In this document: one piece after another, positions 56,822 through 64,000 of the stretch
How positions within the stretch are numbered: position 1 is the stretch's first letter
Layout of the letters: each line of letters opens with the position of its first letter
NCBI GenBank assembly: GCA_903813345.2
Contig: CAIIXF020000001.1
Span: 21,163,915 to 21,227,914 of the forward strand
Source of the DNA: Owenia fusiformis
Lineage: Eukaryota; Annelida; Polychaeta; Sabellida; Oweniidae
Length of the DNA stretch: 64,000 bases
Direction of reading: 5' to 3'
Program-made: the position numbers and the translations under genes
Notes under the pieces: generated by a model
The model's input: only the letters and a program-made list of their open reading frames with translations
What the model was told of the DNA's origin: nothing
Database searches by the model: none

Positions 56822-58930
56822 AGTCTATTAACACTCACTGTTCGTATTCATCAATAATTAAGGGCCTAAAATTAAACATCAAAAATGGTTATTCATATCA
56901 AAAAATCAATATTTTTAAAATATTATTTGCACACTGTATATTTATAAAGGTTAGAATTAGACCAGACTTTGACTGAAGGGAATGCTACATGTAATCAATG
57001 TATAGATGGCAATTATTTTTACACAAAAAACCTTTGAGAAACAATTATTTTTGAAATTTTCAATTTACAATATCTTATACAATGGGTAATGTTTTTGAGT
57101 AAAACAAAGGACCCTTAAAATAATTGAATCAAGAAATACAAATAAATATGAATATCTATACCTTTATATTAGAATGCTGAACCATGAATGTCCTGCATTG
57201 TATCTGAGCTAGCTTACTTTGCAACATATTCTGTAAGGAAAACATTGCCTTTAAATTACAGATAGTTATGAGGTTTTTAATGTTTGAGGGATTTGTAATA
57301 TGAATTTTTTAAGCACAAATCTTCATTCATGTATTCACGTAAGCTGCACAAATTAACAAACTATTAAAATCATGCACTTGAATTTCAGGTTTATGGCTAA
57401 TTGTACAAATGTTCAATCATTTTTAATAATATTATTCTTACATAACAATCTTCATCTTTACTTTACCACCTAGTTGGTATGTTCCATAATTTTCAATTTA
57501 TCTTATCCTCAGCCCTTCCCTATATTCACATACTAACAATAATGAAGATTTATTCAAGAGTTCATAAAAAACAATACATGTTAAAATTGTAAAAATTACC
57601 TTTCTTGGAATCCATTTCTGTGTTGAGTAATTTAGTAATTAAGGTGGGGTTTCCAAGATGGCCTCAACTAAGGGACCATCTCAACATTATCAAATCTGCA
57701 GTCGAGTTTAAAACTACATGTATCCAGATCACAATGTCTCTTAAAGTGGTAATCTAGTTTTCATATTAATCAAAACCCAATTTTCTCCTCAATTTTGGTT
57801 TTTCTACTTTTACTCAAAGAAAGTTTTAAAATTTTGCATTCCATTGGAATTTTCAATACTATAGATGAACTTATGAATAATTCATCCACAATCACTTATT
57901 AATATAAGAGTATATTTAGTACATGTACTAGTAATTGGTAATTGAAGTGTAGACCTAATATTTTGACAGCCAAAATTGTTTGTGTAATTAGGGGCACAAG
58001 GTGACAGCTTGATTATTCATGTTTTATTTCTGACCAAATAGACTGATACAAAAATGAATGAATGAATAGTCCATTCACATCCATGTACTTGTAATTAGAA
58101 ATGAGATATTGAAATACAATATTACATGACAGGGGTGACTTATTATCTAAGCTGTATTTTTCTAAATTAAATAAGAAATTAAATCATGTTCTTATTTATT
58201 TGATTTCTTTCAAAAATGAGGGGTAAATAAGCTACTTACATGGAGGAATTGGATATATTGGTTTTATCAACATCGGAGGGATAATATGATTATCTAATCG
58301 AGGGTTCTGATTGATACACTTATACAAGTTATAAGTATGAGTAACATAAAACAATTAGAAAACAAAAGGCTTTCAGTTCAGATATTCAAAGAAATTCCTG
58401 CACAATTGAAATGCAAATCTTAAGAGTCGCAGCTGTCACTAGAAGTGTGCTATATCAAAAAATGAAACAGGGGTTACTGTAACCTATAAACTTGTTTACT
58501 TACTTTAAACATGTTGAACATGAGTTTGTATAATCATGGAATTTTGTCATGTAACAAATAAATCAAGAATGAAAGAATAGATTCCAAGTTGCTAAATATA
58601 TGAGGCTTGTTCAATAAAACAGTACAAATGTTTTCCATGTAGAATTCTCATCAATTGAAGTCAATAGTATGTATGTCTAAATATTGAAAAGATATTATGA
58701 GGTGAGTATTTGTACTTTAATGAAGGTCAAATCTCAAATCTAAAGTCAGATTTGGACTTTTGATAACTTGTAACTTGATAAATTGGGTCAATTTGAAGCA
58801 AGTTGAAAAAATACATATTTGACCTTTTTTAACTTATTTTGACCTGAATAAGTAATTGAAGGTCAAATTTTGAAAAATATTGAAGTCAGTCTAAACAGTA
58901 TGTGTTAAGTTATTGGAAGTTGTAAGAATT
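56822..58930. other. Upstream flank of the SEA-EGF-LDLa gene
   Basis: AT-rich intergenic DNA containing the promoter of the minus-strand gene, which I cannot pinpoint. From about 58,730 a repeat with AAGGTCAAAT phrases begins, related to 61,200-61,970. Confidence 0.4.
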
Positions 58931-58931
58931 T

Positions 58932-59020
58932 GTTACAGACGCCAACTGCCGATCGCCAACAGCCGATCGTCAACCGCCGCCACAAAAAACAACATGTCGC
59001 CACTTTTTGGTGGTGACATA
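58932..59020. mobile_element. GTCACCACC-family MITE, one end clear
   Basis: Contains TGTTACAGACGCCAACTGCC and ends TTTTTGGTGGTGACATA, matching the family at 19,301. Confidence 0.5.
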
Positions 59021-59097
59021 AAAACTAGAGTTATTTAGGATCAGAATAACAAACACTGCCATTTCAATTTACATGTAACAATAAAATTACAACAAAC

Positions 59098-59365
59098 AAA
59101 TTTTAAATCTTAATTGCCAATGAAACTAAAGAATATAATTTGACTTAATCACAAAAAACAAAAATATCTATTCTGAAATAAAAAACAGCCAACACATTTT
59201 AAATCTTAATTGCCAATGAAACTAAAGAATATAATTTGACTTAATCACAAAAACAAAAATATCTATTTTGAAATAAAAAACAACCAACACATTTTAAATC
59301 TTAATTACTAATGAAACTAAAGAACATAATTTGACTTAATCACTAAAACAAATATCTTTTTTCAC
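59098..59365. repeat. ~97-bp tandem repeat, three units
   Basis: Units start at about 59,101, 59,197 and 59,291 with ATTTTAAATCTTAATT, and contain AATTTGACTTAATCAC. The first two are nearly identical; the third is truncated. Confidence 0.85.
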
Positions 59366-60658
59366 AGGTTACCTTTCATCATTGAAAATGGGATCTAGAT
59401 CGTAAATGCCTACAAAGATCATCCTCTACTACAAACCAGTTAGAGGGATGATACTAAGTCACTGGAGGTCACAGGTCAAAAACGGATGAAATACCATTAT
59501 TTACCAAACTTCATCCTACTTATTTTTCTAGCTTCAGAGATTCTCATTGTTTGAAACTACATGCACATCTATGCACTACTGGCCAAATTGGCAATACTTG
59601 GTATTTAGTGAGTAATATGTTGGTAATGTCTACAAAACTACAGATAATACATTTTACGATAAAAAAAGTTACAAATGTTTGAGAGAACAGGCTACAAAAG
59701 CATTCTTCAAAACAGGGCTAAGTTAATCCCCTATTGTTTGATCTAAATATCTGTTTATATGATGTATCACTGACATCTATAGACATCTTTCAACACTAGC
59801 GGTGACACCACAGCACTTATATCAGACATGTCAAAATTAAATAATGGACAAAATGTCATGTTAATTTCAATTATGTCCTGCAAAATTAGCTAACCTAGAT
59901 CAAAACTGGCTCCAAGTCCAAGTCTTCACACACTGGTTGGAAGAAAAGAATTTCCTATGGATTCCTCTTACAGTTTGACTAAATCGAGATTGCTCGACAC
60001 TTGTAAAGACTGCATGTTCACTATTTAGAGGTTATGTCACTATCGTGGCTTTTCAACACTTATATTAGCCCGCTGTCTTGTGTACACTTTGCACTATACA
60101 TCATTATAGGTATGTTATAAATAAGAGTATGAAACAGTAATATCATCCTAGACATCACATTGATATCATGTCAGCAGTTTGTCCAAGTTATGTATCCAAT
60201 AAGTTTGAGTAATACAATAAGTCGAGGGAATCCAATAAGTTTGAGTAATCCAATAATCTGAGGGAATCCAATTAGAGATGTACAGCTCTTGACAATGCTC
60301 ATAATCCCAAAAATATACACACTGTGTTTAATACTGAACTCCTGCAATATTCCCATTACTCCTGTACCTGTCACTTTTGGCAAGACTAGTTCAAGTTTCT
60401 CCAGTACATAGAGACATGGATGGATACTTGTATATTGTATCCACTGTAATTCTATATAACTGGTGCTTTAAGAATCTATATCAGGATTATACAGGGTGAG
60501 CTCCTTTTTGTTTCTCACTTTCTTTGAATAGTGTTACCACTCCTCCTCCTCATTGCTCCTCTACATTGCTCCTCTTTACAGTTCTTCATTCCCCTCATTG
60601 CTCCTTCTCCCAATTGTTACTCCTCTCTCTTGCTCCTCCTCTCCATTACTCCTCCTCT
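59366..60658. other. SMC6 3' flank, no gene seen
   Basis: Contains a short tandem of CCAATAAGTTTGAGTAAT (60,195-60,270). CTCCT-rich sequence 60,530-60,660 would be in the SMC6 3' UTR (GAGGA-rich on the minus strand). Confidence 0.4.
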
Positions 60659-62622
60659 TCATTGCTCCTCATCCTCGTCATTGTTTGCTGTCTCAGTGAT
60701 AGGTCTGAAGTTGAGAGTCCCACTTCCTCTATCTGGATCTGGCATCCTGAATATCCTTAGCTCTGGACATACTTTTAACTTACTGAAAACATGATATGTA
60801 CATGTTTATAAATATATTTTAATCTACATATGAAGCATCAATTAAGTTCTAGCCTTAATCCAAAACATGAATATATATGTATATAGATAGCCTTAAGGAG
60901 TGTCAATAGATGGCGAGAAATTCAATCAGTGGGTTGGCTTGTTAAGTTAACCATGTAAAATTACTTCAATAATTTTTGTTTGTGTGTTTTCTCGAGATAT
61001 TTTACTTTAGTGCCTGAAATTAAACCTGGACACATGATTGGTCTATAAATTAAAAATATGTCAAAGTGTTTCTAAATGTACAGACAAATTGTCCAATTGT
61101 TCAAGTTAATAAATGTATGGACAAAGCCAGGTACAATGAAGGACCCACGGTCCTGTGCTCACACAGTTTGGAACCTTCAGAGGAATGTATATCCTGACTT
61201 TCAAACAAAAATATTGATTTGGATTTGTAGTCTCGAACTTTGAGAAACTTAAATAGCACAGTTGTGTGACCTAGTTTGATGACCTTTGACCTTGAAAATT
61301 TTACTTAGTCAGAGCTCAGTAAGGTCTTTTGTGATTAAGCTGACCAAAATTTACATCCAAAAATCAATTTGAAAAATCAACTTTTTTGACCTTTCGAAGG
61401 TCACTGAAGGTCAACTAAAGGTCAAATCCTAAAACTAATGTCAGATTTGAACTCCTGGCAACTTGTAGATGTAAATCATTGCAAGAAATGATCAAGTATA
61501 AGGCAAACTTTGAGAAACTTGTCAATTACAAAACCTGCCATTGACTTTATACATGAGAAGTTTCCTGAAAATGACCAAGTCCTACTTTTTGTCAAATTTT
61601 ATGGAGTAAACACCAAAAACTGTAATTCCAAGAGCTTTGAAATCTTCAGAGGACATAAGTTGCATATACAGCAACTACAAAAAGTTATTTGAAAGTTCTA
61701 CTTCAACAAAGTGTCTAGTATTTACAGAAAATTTGACTTTTTGACGTCAAAATCCGCAATTTCTCGGAAACCGGGCGAACTTGGGAAATGGCGATGATAG
61801 GTCAAATAGGCATTATGGATATGCATAAAATGAATGTGGCTATGACTCAATCCGAATAGCAGTTTTAATTTGTGCGGCCAATGTTGACGGACGGACCAAC
61901 GGACGGACGGAAGGACGGACGGACCAACGGACGGACGCCTGGTCGATCCCATAGGCTCACTGTGTGAGCCAATAAAAGCTTATTTCATGCACTGGACCAC
62001 GACTGAGCGCATTTCATACCTCATGTCCTGAGGGGTGAGAAAGATAAACTGTTTATCCAAGTTCTGTTTTGCCATTCCCAACATCATATTCATAGAGATC
62101 TGTCTGTTAATTGCATCCTGAAATAAATACATACATACTGTATAGAGGTTTCAATCAGTCTTTTGTCTAGCATACATCTAGCAGTAATAAAATTTACAAC
62201 TTAAACGAGACCTGATCAGATCTTTGTTCTAGTCTGCCCTTGCATCTATAAAGATATCAAGTATGTTGAACTGATCAGCGATTTTCCCCAGAATTTTGAT
62301 GACAAGATTAAGCTTAAGGAGGCGCCCAAATGCCGACCAACCCAGACACACTAGATGACAAAAATTTAGTGAGATAAAAACCAATTTCAGTCTAATTGCA
62401 AACGTATTGGTACAATCACACAAATTTCTAGTAATGTAAAGTTCAACTTACCATGAAAACGTCAAACTCGTCAAGACACCTGAATGGAGACTCCATAGCC
62501 TGCCAGAGACTCAACATAAAACACACTGTAGAGAAACTCCTTTCTCCTCCAGACAGTTCCTTGGTGTCTTTTACCTCAGAGAGCGCTCGTTGTTGTTCTC
62601 CTGCCCTCGATGCAGGCTGTAC
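60659..62622 (-). CDS. SMC6: SMC6 (SMC5/6 complex ATPase), C-terminal three exons
   Basis: SMC6 pairs with SMC5 in the nuclear SMC5/6 complex for DNA repair and chromosome maintenance. Exons in transcript order are 62622-62452, 62117-62020 and 60782-60659 (TGA). Phases agree (0, then 2). The first encodes the ABC signature and Walker B region: [20 protein letters not shown], then [14 protein letters not shown]. The second has [13 protein letters not shown] and [10 protein letters not shown], with the switch-like TPQ. The last has [14 protein letters not shown] and TLNFRPI, then an acidic tail ending DEDEEQ. This is the standard SMC6 C-terminus. The upstream exons (hinge, coils, Walker A) lie beyond the right edge. 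Nothing looks damaged. Confidence 0.96.
61200..61975. repeat. AGGTCA-rich dispersed repeat with GGACGGAC end
   Basis: Contains GAAGGTCACTGAAGGTCAAC and TTTGAGAAACTTGTCAA. It ends in (GGAC)n and CTCACTGTGTGAGCC. It lies in the last SMC6 intron and is related to 58,730-58,920. Confidence 0.6.
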
Positions 62623-63150
62623 CTAGAATAATACCATACAGACATATTAATGCAATGATCATACAAGGGTGTCTCTAAAAATGGAGTCTTATCACATCTT
62701 TTTCTATTTTATAAAACCAACTTTAAGTTTGTATGTTAAATAATCTTATCCCATCTGATTGTTGTGCTTTTTGAGCTAGAAGCAAAAAATGAGTTCAGAC
62801 TTGAGGGAAATGCATCAACACTTGAAACATTTCAACTTTATGAACATACTTAGATAATATTGACTCAGGGGTAAGGTTTATTGCTCTGAAGATTTTAGGT
62901 CCCTACTATGGATCATAAAATAGAATATGAAAAAGTATGTGATAAGATCCATTTTCTCTTTTTCATATGTTGAATACCATTTATAATGAAAACTGATAAT
63001 TCAACCATGTGATATTGAAATGTTTTCAGACGTTATGATACTGAATAAGAAAAGCTTTGAAATATAATTGAATAATAATTTATTATTATCTTCATTTATA
63101 GGTTAGGTTCAATTATCATAATATTTAAAAAATTGACAATTCTTAGCTAG
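62623..63150. other. SMC6 intron, no further exon seen
   Basis: AT-rich; no SMC6-like exon recognised between 62,623 and the window end. Confidence 0.4.
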
Positions 63151-63424
63151 TACAGGGTGTACTAAAAAGGCTATTAGGTTGACTGTTCAAAATCACATCA
63201 AGACCTTCATATGACAAGTGCAAGTTTGTCTGCAGAGATGGTAGCCATTTGGACCTTGTTCCTTAAATGGCCAGGAAATAGGCCATACACATCCTAAAGT
63301 GATGAAACTTTGTCAACTTATAGAACATTGAACTAACTTTAACTATGCCAAAAAGATCAGTCAACTCTGTTGTTTAAAAAGATATGCATTGTTAGTTTGG
63401 TTGCACTTTTTGGTACACTCTGTA
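63151..63424. mobile_element. 274-bp mariner-like MITE
   Basis: TACAGGGTGTACTAAAAAG at left and CTTTTTGGTACACTCTGTA at right are inverted, with TA at both ends as in Tc1/mariner insertions. A related end, ACAGGGTGTCAAATAAG, begins near 63,867. Confidence 0.7.
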
Positions 63425-64000
63425 CATACTACATAGCATACATGGAACAATACACATGCATATTTAAAAGTTTTATTCAATGGTATTACACTAATCTAGC
63501 TAAAGCATTCTCCCAAATGAATTGCAGCTTGTCAGCTTATATGAGAAAATTATCCCATTAAAATATAGCAAGTGGTTTTTGAAGGGTTTTCATGCAATCT
63601 AAAACGGAAGTGACAAAACTTGTGCAGCTGTCTGGAAGAACATATTATTTCTGTTGTGACTTTCTTTGTATAAATCAACAATAGGTTAACATAGAAATGT
63701 ATAAACTAACATGCAAATGAACAGACTTATTATAAATCATGCCTAAAAATCAACAACAAACCAATATAAACATAAATTGCATTACAATGAGTGTCGGCTA
63801 AAAAGGTGCTGAACTACATATTATATGAAACACATTAACAGACACACAGGCAAACACACTTGAGTACAGGGTGTCAAATAAGTCTGTTCTCCCCCCTTAA
63901 CTTTTTTAATTTAGAAATAACATAGAGTTGGTATATATCATCTTCAAGGGAATTTAATTTGCTGATCACACACCAAATTACAGAGTGATTGGTTAAATTC
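63425..64000. other. Right edge, SMC6 intron
   Basis: No exon recognised. A one-sided mariner-like end lies near 63,867. Confidence 0.35.

Noticed and set aside
60524-60794. Plus-strand Leu/Ser-rich frames
   Set aside because: Shadow of the SMC6 last exon and its GAGGA-rich 3' UTR on the minus strand.

Overview
This is a gene-poor, AT-rich stretch of an animal nuclear genome. Genes are split into short exons with GT..AG introns, and most of the DNA is intronic or intergenic repeat. The gene content (TIMELESS, SMC6, an adhesion/Methuselah-type GPCR, a membrane SEA-EGF-LDLa protein) and the dense, varied transposon relics fit a marine invertebrate bilaterian. A deuterostome such as a hemichordate is my guess, but the sequence does not settle it.

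Left part (1-9,060). The last exon of a seven-helix GPCR lies on the + strand (15-743). Seven coding exons of TIMELESS lie on the - strand (7,026 down to 1,507), with a likely non-coding first exon and an E2F-type promoter near 9,000. TIMELESS continues beyond the left edge, so the GPCR exon appears to sit in one of its introns. The TIMELESS introns hold a short THAP-like reading frame with its own promoter-like motifs and several small inverted-repeat elements.

LTR element (10,095-18,622). This is a complete 8.5 kb LTR retrotransposon with two 950-bp LTRs that look identical, a tRNA-type primer site, a purine tract and a 4-bp target duplication. It has no gag or pol reading frame, so it is a large non-autonomous (LARD-like) element. 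It contains tandem repeats and a nested inverted-repeat element that itself contains a ~115-bp element.

Small membrane-protein pair. On the + strand, 18,890-20,537 and 41,439-45,304 each encode a three-exon single-pass membrane protein (92 and 86 residues). The two share intron phases, an MNFTI start, two N-glycosylation sequons, one helix and a CxxCR motif just after the helix. I recognise no family. The first begins 268 bp after the LTR element. The second is nested in a 24-kb intron of the next gene.

SEA-EGF-LDLa gene (56,821 down to 26,803, - strand). Eight exons join in frame to a 537-residue predicted type II membrane protein. It has a GSIVV motif typical of self-cleaving SEA domains, and ends in a basic stretch followed by FKFFG.

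Repeats between and inside genes. These include a 4.9-kb foldback element (20,656-25,561), a 7.5-kb nested array (30,589-38,153) carrying nuclear-receptor DR1 sites and an almost exact 1,424-bp duplication, and a 4.8-kb long-inverted-repeat element (48,085-52,845) containing a decayed gene of an unnamed Cys-rich family. There are also hairpins, LINE tails and several MITE families.

Right part (60,659-62,622, - strand). The last three coding exons of SMC6 are present. The remainder lies beyond the right edge. No tRNA, rRNA or CRISPR was seen.
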